IMG/VR virus record: IMGVR_UViG_3300009104_000012
Span: 1 to 64,000 of that record
Source of the DNA: a virus
DNA: 64,000 nucleotides
Strand: one strand, 5' to 3'
Shown: positions 40,604 to 49,894 of the stretch, piece after piece
Position numbering within the stretch: position 1 is the stretch's first letter
Layout of the letters: the number at the start of each line of letters is the position of its first letter
Made by a program: the position numbers and the translations under genes
Notes under the pieces: generated by a model
Databases searched by the model: none
Seen by the model: only the letters and a program-made list of their open reading frames with translations
Told to the model about the DNA's origin: nothing

Positions 40604-42225
40604 TTTTTTGCCTTATCTCCCCGTTTATGCTGTAGCCATAATCTCTCAAATGTTTTACTAGCATTTTCGTTCTTATATTTATCCTTTTTAACTGGTGTAC
40701 CATCTTTGTCTTTGTAATGTGGTTTATGACCTTTATTTTTCATAGACCAAGCAAGAGCATATGGATTATCAATCTTTGGATTATCTTTCATAGCTCTAAC
40801 AGAACCTTCCCAACCTGGAGGAGAAACTTCCTTAATTACTTCTTCTTTTTTCATATTATAATCTGCGTCACCATCATCTATAATTTTATATCTTAAATCT
40901 TTTGCCATTGCCTTAACTTGTTTGTCAGAATCTTGTCCTCTATTACCTGCTGTAATTTTTAAAGTACCAATCTTTGAACCTGTTTTGATAACAAACATTC
41001 TTTGATTGTTTCCTTTAAGAGTAAAAAATCTGTCTCTTCCTCCAGCAGTTTCACCACTAAATGTTCCATATTTTTTAAGTGTATTCATATCTACAGGTGG
41101 ATTAAAATTAATATCTGTACTTTCTGTTAGTTTTTGTTCAACTGGTGATGTATTTCTACCCATTTTATCAATCTTAAAACCTTTAGCTCTTAATTTCTGT
41201 GCCTTGTTTTGAATATCTTGTAATGAAGAACCGTCTTCAAAGCCTGCGTGTTTGCCATACTTATCACTATAAGATAATCTGAAAGGTGCTTTAGCTTCTC
41301 TTAATGTAAATTCTTCTTTAGCAAGTTTTGATAACACATTTATATTTGCCTGACTTATTGCAATCTTTGTAGGTTCATCATAACCTTTAATCATTTTTCT
41401 AATCGCTGGCGTTACGTCACTTGGTTTTTTAGTTGACCATAATTTTTTAATATTGGCAATCTGAACATCATTTAATTTACTTCTTAAATAATCATCACCA
41501 ATATCCTCTTGTACTTGGTCTCTTGTCTCTTCTGTTTCTACACCTGCAATAAAGAAAGCTGAGTGTTCACCATAACTTTCGGTAACTGGCATTTTCTTTT
41601 GTATCATACGTGATAAAGCAAGACCAGATATGAAAGGTATCTTTTTCTTTCTTAATCTGTTCAAAGCACTATCAGGTATTCTATCAAAGATTTTTCTTAA
41701 TTTGTTTGCGTTAGGTAATGAAATAGTTTTACCTTTCATATCAGCATATGATTTTGCCAATGCGTCTAGTTGAGCGTCTGTAAATTCCATTATGTCTTGT
41801 TCAAAGGCTTCAATTAAAGAATTTTCTAATTCAGTTTCTTCATTAGCTCTCTTCAATGCATTAGCAACACTTGGATGTTTTGCTAAACCTTTTGCAATCT
41901 TTTCAATAGCTGCATAAGCACCTGAATAATTACCGCCTTTGTATCTAGGGTCATTTAATATACCAAATGCCATCTTGATTTGTTTATCAGTATATTCTAC
42001 TATAGTTCCTTCACCTAGTATATCTTTAACCGTTGATACTGATAATTTTAATTTCTTTGCTATCTCAGCAGCACTAGCACCATCATCACGCATTGTTGCT
42101 ATGTCTTTCATTCTGCCTTCTTCAACAGCAGCTGCTTCTTTTAGAGCTAGACCTAAATTGCCTAAACCTTTTTCGTTTCTTTTAGCTACTTGCGCTAAAG
42201 CGTCTGACATTCTTAATAAAGCCAT
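40600..42225 (-). CDS. large virion-type protein with N-terminal HTH
   Basis: This 541-residue protein has a helix-turn-helix segment near residues 46-70 (DDGASAAEIAKKLKLSVSTVKDILGE). The C-terminal PPGWEGSVRAMK..PYALAWSMKNKGHKPHYK region resembles conserved cyanophage virion or core proteins (memory-based). A DNA-contacting packaged or scaffold protein is one possibility. It overlaps both neighbours. Confidence 0.6.
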   Translation of the reverse strand: MALLRMSDALAQVAKRNEKGLGNLGLALKEAAAVEEGRMKDIATMRDDGASAAEIAKKLKLSVSTVKDILGEGTIVEYTDKQIKMAFGILNDPRYKGGNYSGAYAAIEKIAKGLAKHPSVANALKRANEETELENSLIEAFEQDIMEFTDAQLDALAKSYADMKGKTISLPNANKLRKIFDRIPDSALNRLRKKKIPFISGLALSRMIQKKMPVTESYGEHSAFFIAGVETEETRDQVQEDIGDDYLRSKLNDVQIANIKKLWSTKKPSDVTPAIRKMIKGYDEPTKIAISQANINVLSKLAKEEFTLREAKAPFRLSYSDKYGKHAGFEDGSSLQDIQNKAQKLRAKGFKIDKMGRNTSPVEQKLTESTDINFNPPVDMNTLKKYGTFSGETAGGRDRFFTLKGNNQRMFVIKTGSKIGTLKITAGNRGQDSDKQVKAMAKDLRYKIIDDGDADYNMKKEEVIKEVSPPGWEGSVRAMKDNPKIDNPYALAWSMKNKGHKPHYKDKDGTPVKKDKYKNENASKTFERLWLQHKRGDKAKK

Positions 42226-42623
42226 TAGCCAAATATCCTTCCGATTCTTTGTCTGTATAAGTGTCCACCGTGAGTATCATAATTACGTTTTAAATTAGTC
42301 ATATAAGTTCTGTCTAATACATTACCTCTAGGACCTTTAGCTGGCGCATTAAAACTGGCTGGTTTTAAAACATCTCCAGTATTCTTATCTATAAAACAAT
42401 TGATACTTCGTCTGCTACCTTTTTCCACATTATAAATTTTAATGTATTTCGGGCCTACTGATTTATCTAAATCGTTTTTTTGACGTGCGTATAAGTCTTT
42501 AAAAGTAGGGTGATTTTTATATTTCTCCCTACCTATTTTCATATACTCTTCTGCGCCTTTGATAACTGCAGCTTGATTAACCTGCTCATTAACAAGTTCT
42601 CTAATTTGTTTATATGTTTTCAT
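42225..42623 (-). CDS. conserved small virion-type protein
   Basis: The 132 residues contain RRSINCFIDKNTGDVLKPASFNAPAKGPRGNVLD. This segment is shared by many marine tailed-phage structural hypotheticals (from memory). The protein is basic. Function unknown. Confidence 0.7.
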   Translation of the reverse strand: MKTYKQIRELVNEQVNQAAVIKGAEEYMKIGREKYKNHPTFKDLYARQKNDLDKSVGPKYIKIYNVEKGSRRSINCFIDKNTGDVLKPASFNAPAKGPRGNVLDRTYMTNLKRNYDTHGGHLYRQRIGRIFG

Positions 42624-44776
42624 TATTTTACAAATTCTTTGAAGCTCTTAAATCTCTCATCATCTTCAGCTAAATCTTCGTGCATACGCATTGTTGCGTC
42701 CTCCAATTTAACTTTCCATTCTTCGCCGTATCTTTTCTTATATTTATCTATTGTAGACTCTGAAGCAGACCAATCATCAATATCCTCTTTGGTTATTTCT
42801 TTTTTAGCCTCTGGAGCCTGTTCAGCTCTCTTCTTGGTATCTACAGGTTTTTCACTTGGTGTCTCACCTGGTGTAATCTCTTTAGTATGGTTGGCATAAT
42901 CAGCACCAATTTCATACGCTTCATCTTGTTCTTCTGAACCAACCAAATCTTTTTTAAATTGGTCTAAAGATTTTTTATCTTCGTTCATTTCTTTATCCTT
43001 TATCTTGTCTGATACCGCTTCAAAACCATAATCTACATTAAGGTTATATTCTCTCAATATTGCTTCTTTATCAGCAGCTACTGGCATACAATCCCAAATC
43101 CAACATTTGTGTAAGTTTTCATTGGTGTCTTCTATCAGTACATAATTTGTACCTCTTCTCTTGACTATGCCTTGTAAATTTTCTGTTATACTTTTAACGG
43201 TATCGTTTATGTTAAATAATTGTTCTCTTATGTAAAGGTCTCTAACTTGTTTTGCTTCAAACTGACTTCTTAAATTTACCATTGGTTTGACACCTTTTTT
43301 ACCTGTAACGTGTATCATACCACCAGCTGTGTCAGCAGCCAAGTTCATACCTTTTCTGACCGATTTAAATAGTAATTCACCACTTCCAAATCCACGAGGT
43401 AAACCTCTTTTGAAGGTAGCAAAATCGTTTTGAGCAGCAGCACTTCTCATCTTGCTTGCACTCATACCCATTGCCCCCTCAGCGTCTGGATCTCTTTCAC
43501 CAGCTGACACTACGTTAATATTCTTAAAATTATAATATCCGTGTCTGCTTTGTACATCATTATATTTTTTTAAAATGGTATCAAACTCTCTTACTCGGTC
43601 ACTACCAACCACCATTGTTATATCGGCGTAATTTTGTTTGTATAGTTTTGTTGCTATATCCAAAATCATATTGGTAGTATTAATCTCTATGTCTCTAGCA
43701 TATCTAGGAAACATCTTTTTCATATAGCTTAATTTCTCACTAGGACTTAATGGGTTCTTTTTATTATCTTCTGACCTACTAATATAAATTTTATGTGTGT
43801 CAGCTCTAATCCCTTTAACTTTATTAATAAGCTTTTCGTGTCCTATTGTCGGAGGGTTAAATCTACCAAAAGTAAACGCCATATGCTTTTCAGTAATAAC
43901 TTCTTCCTTGATTTTACCTAATGATTTAATCTCATCATCTGTTACCTTACCATCATCTAATATCTCTTTAAGTTTCTTATAAAGTTTTTGATAATGATAT
44001 TTTTCTAGGTATTTGTAAATAACATTTTTAGGAAGTTTGTGTTTCTTACCAAATTTTCTTATTTCTTCTGGTGACATATCATTACCGAAGGCAGCTTGTC
44101 TGTCTTCTAACGATTTATCTCCTATTTTTACTAATATTTTAATACTCTCTTCAATCTCTTCTAACTTTTCATTTATTAATTCTTGCAAGTCTGCAACATC
44201 ACTTGGTTTCAAACCTGTAAGTTCTTGATAGTCAATCAGGTCTCTTTGTAATTCTCCTGTAACCACATCAATTTCTTGTACCTTTTTTTGGAATTCTTTT
44301 TCGTATTGTGTTTTATCAAACTCATCACCTGTTGGTTTTCTTATCCAATCATTTGCTTTAATGTCAAATATACCATCAGCCATATTATCATTTTTCTTTT
44401 TTAATTCTGGATCGGTAATAACATAATAGTTAATTGGATGTTTTGTACCTGGTACCAATTTGCCATTTATATTCTTTAAAGTTTTGGCAATTCTTAATCT
44501 TACTTCGTCTCTCTTTGCCTTTGGTACACCAAATAATACATTGATATCCAAATCAGCGTCATCACGGTATCTCTTTGTAAGAATAGAACCAATTAAACTA
44601 TGCTTAATTACAGGTGCCTCATCATTGAATTTTTTAAGCTGATCATTAATCATATCCAAAACTACCTTTTTAAGTTTTGGATTTGGAGTATCAGCTTTAT
44701 CAAATACACCTTGCGAGTATGTTTTTCTAGGTATATCAATAATTGATTCTTCTAAATGTTTTTTAAATTGTTTCAT
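42623..44776 (-). CDS. fusion: Pol-beta-like nucleotidyltransferase + NMNAT-like domain
   Basis: This 717-residue protein joins several domains. Residues about 55-150 hold a Pol-beta NTase motif (LIGSILTKRYRDDADLDINVLF, with GS and DxD). Residues 299-460 form a cytidylyltransferase/NMNAT-type domain with FGRFNPPTIGHEKLI ((T/H)IGH motif), DRVREFD and the late MSASKMR motif that binds phosphate. The C-terminus is acidic and linker-like. The first could transfer a nucleotide to RNA or protein, and the second could make NAD or another adenylylated cofactor. It neighbours a P-loop kinase and a KxDG ligase-like protein. Confidence 0.8.
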   Translation of the reverse strand: MKQFKKHLEESIIDIPRKTYSQGVFDKADTPNPKLKKVVLDMINDQLKKFNDEAPVIKHSLIGSILTKRYRDDADLDINVLFGVPKAKRDEVRLRIAKTLKNINGKLVPGTKHPINYYVITDPELKKKNDNMADGIFDIKANDWIRKPTGDEFDKTQYEKEFQKKVQEIDVVTGELQRDLIDYQELTGLKPSDVADLQELINEKLEEIEESIKILVKIGDKSLEDRQAAFGNDMSPEEIRKFGKKHKLPKNVIYKYLEKYHYQKLYKKLKEILDDGKVTDDEIKSLGKIKEEVITEKHMAFTFGRFNPPTIGHEKLINKVKGIRADTHKIYISRSEDNKKNPLSPSEKLSYMKKMFPRYARDIEINTTNMILDIATKLYKQNYADITMVVGSDRVREFDTILKKYNDVQSRHGYYNFKNINVVSAGERDPDAEGAMGMSASKMRSAAAQNDFATFKRGLPRGFGSGELLFKSVRKGMNLAADTAGGMIHVTGKKGVKPMVNLRSQFEAKQVRDLYIREQLFNINDTVKSITENLQGIVKRRGTNYVLIEDTNENLHKCWIWDCMPVAADKEAILREYNLNVDYGFEAVSDKIKDKEMNEDKKSLDQFKKDLVGSEEQDEAYEIGADYANHTKEITPGETPSEKPVDTKKRAEQAPEAKKEITKEDIDDWSASESTIDKYKKRYGEEWKVKLEDATMRMHEDLAEDDERFKSFKEFVK

Positions 44777-45453
44777 CTTTTTCTACTTGCCATTTCTCTT
44801 GCTATCCATCTTTTTGCAATATGACTTTGTATAGGTGCTTTCATTTTCTGTCTCACTATTTTGGATGCTTTACTCATTGTTAAAGTTACCAATTCAGATT
44901 CAGATTTATTATTATCTACAATAATAAAATTTGACATACCAAATAATCTTTGAAATTTACCCATATTACTTTGTACCGTTTCCCAAGATTTTACTAAATA
45001 AAATTCTGGTACTTGTCTGCTTCTAGTTTTGTTTCTTTCTTTTGCCACATCTAAACTTGTATTAACAAATATCATATAACAATCATAACCTAATTGTTTT
45101 AATAAAGATACTTGAAGGTGTATAATACTATAATCTCTACCCGTTGCGTCAACTACCATACCTAATCTACCTTGTACATAGGAATCTATTTGTCTTTTTG
45201 TTAATGCTTTAGCTCTACCTCGAATCATATCTCTAAAATATTGTTCACTATCTGGCATAGATAAAGATAAATTAACTTGTTTTAACATTCTTTCAAAATG
45301 TACATCTGAATTTACTAACTTCATTCCTAAACCAGCAGTAACCGAATTGGTTACAAAAGTTTTACCTGAACCAGGTCCACCTGCCAGAAAAAAAGCTTTA
45401 AATATTCCTGGATCGTAAACACCTTCTGTTAATATCTGACTATAACTTTTCAT
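44773..45453 (-). CDS. P-loop kinase
   Basis: The 226-residue protein has Walker A GGPGSGKT (residues about 27-34). VVDATGRDYS follows as a Walker B-like strand, and an Arg-rich LID (RNKTRSRQVPEFYLVKSWE) comes later. This matches AAA_33/zeta-type small-molecule or polynucleotide kinases. It overlaps the NTase-NMNAT gene by 4 bases and abuts the ligase-like gene, suggesting one nucleic-acid-end or cofactor pathway. Confidence 0.85.
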   Translation of the reverse strand: MKSYSQILTEGVYDPGIFKAFFLAGGPGSGKTFVTNSVTAGLGMKLVNSDVHFERMLKQVNLSLSMPDSEQYFRDMIRGRAKALTKRQIDSYVQGRLGMVVDATGRDYSIIHLQVSLLKQLGYDCYMIFVNTSLDVAKERNKTRSRQVPEFYLVKSWETVQSNMGKFQRLFGMSNFIIVDNNKSESELVTLTMSKASKIVRQKMKAPIQSHIAKRWIAREMASRKR

Positions 45454-46683
45454 TTACCATCCTTTAGGCAATGTAAAATTTGCCCTACTAAAATCTAATC
45501 TATCTACCAACTTAACAGCACCTGCAACTCTATCAACTGCAACATATCCTTCAGGAGAGGTTACTCTATAACCATCTTTTGTTCTTATAAAATGTCCAAT
45601 ACTGGATATCTGTGCCAATTTTTGTATCAATGTGTTCTTACAATTTGCTAAACTTATATGACTTGCTATTGCAAAATACAATGATGACTTATTCCTATCT
45701 ATAAATTTTAAACCATCTGCTTTTGCTTTAATATATTGTGATTTACCTTTATCAGTTTTTCTTGAGTCTATTTCTTGTTGCAACATATTTTCATAGTAAT
45801 CTCTAAACATTTCTTGCATTTGTTTTACTTTACCCATATCACCTTTTGTATTTTTAATATAATAATTAAAGAAACTTTTTAATCTAAAACCTACTGATAA
45901 AGGTTTACTTGAATTCTTTTCCATTTCATTTAATATTGCTGTGGCTTTATATAAAGAACCTTCTGCCATTCTTATTTGTGCGTCAAATCTATTTAAATCT
46001 CCTTTACTAAATGTTGAGGTACCAGATGTATCTTTATAAGCAGCGTCAGCTAAAAATATAGAAGATGTACTTGACCTGCCTGATATGGTTCCATAACCAG
46101 CAGATAATCTATTCATACTTTTACCACTATAAGATGTATGAAAAACTATTCCTATTTTTGCTCTTCTTATTCGTCTGCCAAGGTCCGAACCAGCTGGTAC
46201 TGCATATGTAATTGTATTAGGTGTAAAAGTTATCATACTTTCACCATTAATTTTGTCTCCTGATAAATCACCTTTAGTAAATAATAAATCACCTTGTAAG
46301 ATACCTTTGATACCTAACTTTGGTAATTCTCTTAAACATACTTGTAATTTATTAACCAGGGGGCCATTATGGTTTCTACGGATATCTCCTGTAGAATAAT
46401 TGATTTTTGGATTTACATTGAAGACTGATTTGGTACCGACAAAGAATTTGCCGTTTTCTGGATTGATTCCACATATTACAGCAGGCGCACCGTCCCACTT
46501 AACAGACATATTAAGTTTTCCACCTGTATTACCTGCTAGCATATCTCTTACTGCTTTTAAGAAATTTACAGCATTATCACCGCCTTTGGAACCTCTATTG
46601 ATTATGTCATCTTCTAGGTGTTCTAGGTGGGTGTTCGTAGTTTTTGTGAAAAACCCTTTGAAACTAAAAAATTCGTTTAACAT
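45454..46683 (-). CDS. ligase-like nucleotidyltransferase with KxDG motif
   Basis: The 409 residues contain SVKWDGAPAVICG (K62-x-D-G), the motif I of ATP/NAD ligases and capping enzymes, with Lys62 as candidate for AMP attachment. GKFFVGTKS resembles motif Ia, and GILQGDLLFT (about 127-136) motif III. It is larger than T4 RNA ligase 2 and lacks a clear OB-fold motif VI, so a ligase assignment is provisional. A late promoter precedes the gene, so it is expressed with virion genes. Confidence 0.65.
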   Translation of the reverse strand: MLNEFFSFKGFFTKTTNTHLEHLEDDIINRGSKGGDNAVNFLKAVRDMLAGNTGGKLNMSVKWDGAPAVICGINPENGKFFVGTKSVFNVNPKINYSTGDIRRNHNGPLVNKLQVCLRELPKLGIKGILQGDLLFTKGDLSGDKINGESMITFTPNTITYAVPAGSDLGRRIRRAKIGIVFHTSYSGKSMNRLSAGYGTISGRSSTSSIFLADAAYKDTSGTSTFSKGDLNRFDAQIRMAEGSLYKATAILNEMEKNSSKPLSVGFRLKSFFNYYIKNTKGDMGKVKQMQEMFRDYYENMLQQEIDSRKTDKGKSQYIKAKADGLKFIDRNKSSLYFAIASHISLANCKNTLIQKLAQISSIGHFIRTKDGYRVTSPEGYVAVDRVAGAVKLVDRLDFSRANFTLPKGW

Positions 46684-46733
46684 TTTTCCTCATTTTATCC
46701 ATTAATATAATATCACTTATTCCATTAACCACT

Positions 46734-46749
46734 CATACTACTATTTATA
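46734..46749 (-). promoter_or_regulatory. late promoter, TATAAATAGTAGTATG motif
   Basis: The minus strand reads TATAAATAGTAGTATG. The same 16 bases occur again at 47893-47908. Here the ATG is followed by 50 bases before the gene start at 46683, so it is a normal late promoter with a short leader. Confidence 0.75.
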
Positions 46750-47895
46750 CTAAAATATTTTTATAAAAGGGCCATTCAAATTACTAAATTCTTTTTTTGC
46801 TCCATAGTATAAAGTTTCCAACCATTCTTCAAATTTTCTTTTTCGGTCTATTTTCATATATAAATCAATAGTTCTTAAAGCGTGTAGTTTTGAGTATATT
46901 CTACCTAGTGTATTTCTATCTTTTTCAAAGTTTCTTAAACCTCTTTTTAAGTTTTGTTCAAAACTAGATTTTGCTGTGCCATATGTTAAAGGAGCGTCCC
47001 AATTAACTTTTTGTCCTGCAATAGTTTTATTTTTTATTCTATCATAAAAATTTGCCCAAAAATCTATTTGTTGATTAGTAAATTTACCTGATATTGTTAT
47101 CATATTATCTTTTACTACCGAAGGAGGCATTTCAAGATTTAATTTAGATAGAAAAGGTCTTAAAGCTGCTACGGAAGATTTACCTAATTTTGCACCACCA
47201 CTTTTTGGTGTTATGTCAGTTTGAGGACCAGTTGTTGGTTGAGAGTATCTAAAACTTCTAACTTGTAAAGCATATTCTTTATCGCCTGCAAAAAATCTTA
47301 ATGAAAATTCTCCTGTATCAAATAGAGGTGGTTTCTCCATATCTAAATCACAATACAAACTATTTGCTTTTAATTTAAATTTTAATTCTTTTTTATTACC
47401 TAAATTTGCCTCTTCTACTCTTGCTACTTTATCAGTTTTATTTAAACCTTTTAGTGAAATAGGTATCATTGATTTATTAAGTAATCTTTTTTGCATAAGT
47501 TTATTTAATTTTTCCAACTTTGCGTCATTATCTTCACCACCAGATAACATTTTTTTAATTTCTTTTTCTACTTTTAACTCTTCACCTTTTTTAACCATCA
47601 CAATATCCATAGGATTCCATTTATCTTTAGTAGAAACTCCCATATCCCTAGCCGCTTTTTCTAAAAAAGGCATAATACCATTATCTCTACTATAAAGATA
47701 ACCTTTGTGATTACCCAAATATTGTTTTAATGCTTTTGCTTGTAATTGAAAATAGTAATACCATAACGCTGGCATATTTGGATATGCTTTTTTCTCCACG
47801 AATGCTATCGTTGGTTCTTTACCTTTTTCTATTAATTGCTCGAAGAAAACTCTTGAACCGTTTTCTTGCATTTTTGTATCTTTTGCTGAAGCCAT
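46750..47895 (-). CDS. virion-block protein of unknown function
   Basis: The 381-residue protein is rich in Lys and aromatic residues, with an alpha/beta mix (SLYCDLDMEKPPLFDTGEFSLRFF, LSVNFTNQQIDFW region). No recognised domain. It may be leaderless: the late -10 element TATAAATA ends only 5 bases before the ATG (47893-47908). Next to the ligase-like gene, but a functional link is only positional. Confidence 0.65.
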   Translation of the reverse strand: MASAKDTKMQENGSRVFFEQLIEKGKEPTIAFVEKKAYPNMPALWYYYFQLQAKALKQYLGNHKGYLYSRDNGIMPFLEKAARDMGVSTKDKWNPMDIVMVKKGEELKVEKEIKKMLSGGEDNDAKLEKLNKLMQKRLLNKSMIPISLKGLNKTDKVARVEEANLGNKKELKFKLKANSLYCDLDMEKPPLFDTGEFSLRFFAGDKEYALQVRSFRYSQPTTGPQTDITPKSGGAKLGKSSVAALRPFLSKLNLEMPPSVVKDNMITISGKFTNQQIDFWANFYDRIKNKTIAGQKVNWDAPLTYGTAKSSFEQNLKRGLRNFEKDRNTLGRIYSKLHALRTIDLYMKIDRKRKFEEWLETLYYGAKKEFSNLNGPFIKIF

Positions 47896-47931
47896 ACTAC
47901 TATTTATATACTAGTAGTTATCGTTAGTCAA
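47893..47931 (-). promoter_or_regulatory. combined late and sigma70-type promoter
   Basis: The minus strand has TTGACT (47931-47926), a 17-base spacer, then TATAAA inside the late element TATAAATA (47908-47901). Both kinds of recognition could start transcription almost at the ATG of the 46750 gene. Confidence 0.65.
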
Positions 47932-47935
47932 GCCA

Positions 47936-48211
47936 TTATCTTACGGTATTAATACAAAGGAATTTTGGTATGCCACCATTAACTTGCCAGACCTTATTCT
48001 TATTCTGGAATTTGACTAATGCTGAAGCATCCTTTTCAAAGAAATATACGGCGACTACCTGTTTGGTAGGGTATTCAATAACTTTCCATAAAATATCTTT
48101 ATTCTTTTTAAACATACGCTTACGGTAAGTTAATGGTGTATTTCCATTTCTATTACCTGGTCGTCTGTCGCCTCTATGGAACCTTGTTTTATTTTTATAT
48201 CTTTTTCTCAT
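47936..48211 (-). CDS. small Arg/Lys-rich basic protein
   Basis: The 91-residue protein is very basic at its N-terminus (MRKRYKNKTRFHRGDRRPGNRNG), with a compact C-terminal beta part. Basic proteins of this size next to gp41 are found in marine T4-like phages (memory). It probably binds nucleic acid. Confidence 0.65.
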   Translation of the reverse strand: MRKRYKNKTRFHRGDRRPGNRNGNTPLTYRKRMFKKNKDILWKVIEYPTKQVVAVYFFEKDASALVKFQNKNKVWQVNGGIPKFLCINTVR

Positions 48212-49581
48212 ACTTTAAATTCAGAAAACTTATCGTACATATCTTCTGGCTTTTCTTTCTCTTCATCCGTTTGGTTAGCGTCCACTATATTCTGAGCTTT
48301 GTTTTCAACATCATACAATCTCATTTTAGACCTATCTACACCAACAATAAATGCCCTATTAATACTCGGGTCATTATATCTATTCTTTAATTGTTTTATT
48401 TTCATTTGAGATAGAGCTTCTAACTCTTCATTTGAAATAAGAGCAAACATAAAGTCTGCTGTTGCTGGTAATCCAAAACTTTCGGATGTATCTTCTAAAC
48501 CAATATCAGTTGACACAAAACCTGCTCTATTGGTTTGTGTTGCACTAAATATCGGCATATTAAATTCTACTGCAAGACCTCTTAACTCTTCAGCAATGGA
48601 TTTAACCATTGTATAAGTGTTTATATTTGCACCTCTAAATCTTGCTGATGTACATATGTTTAAATAATCTATAAACAATACATCTGGTTTAAAACTTTTC
48701 TTTAATGCTAATTCATTTAACAATGCCCTAAAATGTCCTGCGTGTGCAGCTGCTGTAGGGTATTCTTTAATGATTAATTTACCTGCTGTCTTCTCATTTA
48801 ATTTTTTAACTTTATCATCATACAATTGTTTTGGCATAACGTGTAAATCTTCCATAGAAACATCTAATAAGTTAGCGTCTATTCTTTCAGCAATTCTTTC
48901 TTCTGCCATTTCTAAAGTAATGTATAATATATTCTTACCTTGTAATAGATAAGATGAAGCTGTATGACACATATATAAAGACTTACCAACACCTGTACCT
49001 GCTAGACAAATATTTAAAGTCTTTGGTGGTACACCACCTTTGGTAATCTTATTCATATATTCTAAATCAAAATTAAATCTCTTTTCTTTTGTATGGTAGA
49101 AATCAAATCTTGATTGAGAGTCTTCTATATAATCGTGACCAATATGAGTATCAAAAGATACTGCTAATGCGTCTGATAAAATGGAAGGTATAGCTTCGGG
49201 TGTTCTTTTAGGGTCTTTCTTATCTAATATTCTGATACCACTTAATACTGCATTGTGAACAGCACGGTCTTTACAAAACTTTTCAGTTGTATCTAACAAC
49301 CATTCTTGGTCAACATCTTCTTTATTTAAAGTATTAACTAATTCTTTAACAGCTTTATAATCATCTTCTCTTACATCTTTTCTGTTATTAAATTCTATGA
49401 TAATTGTTTCTTTGGTAGGAACATTTTTATATTTTAAAACAAACTTCTCTATTTCTCTAAATAAAATCTTCTCAATGTTGTTTGTAAAATACTCTTCTTT
49501 GATAAAAGGTAATGCCTTACGGACATATGGTTCATTGAAAAACAAATTTCTTAATATGGTTATTTCAATTCGCTCATTCAT
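48208..49581 (-). CDS. 41: replicative DNA helicase (T4 gp41-like, DnaB family)
   Basis: The ATG at 49581 gives 457 residues. RecA-core motifs include Walker A AGTGVGKS (194-201), YITLEMAEERIAERIDAN (H1a/Glu strand), DVLFIDYLNI (Walker B) and FSATQTNR (H3, sensor Gln). It unwinds DNA at the fork and works with the gp61 primase. A promoter with TTGACA and TATATT lies just upstream (49637-49665) within the preceding gene. Confidence 0.93.
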   Translation of the reverse strand: MNERIEITILRNLFFNEPYVRKALPFIKEEYFTNNIEKILFREIEKFVLKYKNVPTKETIIIEFNNRKDVREDDYKAVKELVNTLNKEDVDQEWLLDTTEKFCKDRAVHNAVLSGIRILDKKDPKRTPEAIPSILSDALAVSFDTHIGHDYIEDSQSRFDFYHTKEKRFNFDLEYMNKITKGGVPPKTLNICLAGTGVGKSLYMCHTASSYLLQGKNILYITLEMAEERIAERIDANLLDVSMEDLHVMPKQLYDDKVKKLNEKTAGKLIIKEYPTAAAHAGHFRALLNELALKKSFKPDVLFIDYLNICTSARFRGANINTYTMVKSIAEELRGLAVEFNMPIFSATQTNRAGFVSTDIGLEDTSESFGLPATADFMFALISNEELEALSQMKIKQLKNRYNDPSINRAFIVGVDRSKMRLYDVENKAQNIVDANQTDEEKEKPEDMYDKFSEFKV

Positions 49582-49894
49582 ATACAACCGTTCCCTCTTT
49601 CATTTGTTTATCCATAATTTCTACTAATACGTCTCCAATATAATCTATAAACTCTTGATTGTCAAGCAAATCAAAGTCATTTGGATTCCTCATAATAGTG
49701 TAATCAAATTTTAAAGGCATTTCACCTTTCTTATTTTCTTTACCTGCAAAACCGACCTTGCCATATTTGTATATAACATCTTTAAACTTTTCGCAAGTGA
49801 GCTTAATACAGGTATGGTCCTCTTTATCGTTTTGTGCGTAAACGTATTCGAGTTTATTCGGTACCGTAGGAGAATTTCTTTTTGGTATGTTCAT
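49574..49894 (-). CDS. small protein between uvsX and gene 41
   Basis: The start is the second of two consecutive ATGs. The 106-residue protein overlaps uvsX and gene 41. It has no recognised motif. Its sequence contains the gp41 promoter, so it is likely part of the uvsX transcript. Confidence 0.65.
   Translation of the reverse strand: MNIPKRNSPTVPNKLEYVYAQNDKEDHTCIKLTCEKFKDVIYKYGKVGFAGKENKKGEMPLKFDYTIMRNPNDFDLLDNQEFIDYIGDVLVEIMDKQMKEGTVVYE
49637..49665 (-). promoter_or_regulatory. sigma70 promoter of gene 41
   Basis: The minus-strand -35 is TTGACA (49665-49660), the spacer is 17 bases and the -10 is TATATT (49642-49637). It lies about 50 bases upstream of the helicase start. Confidence 0.75.
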
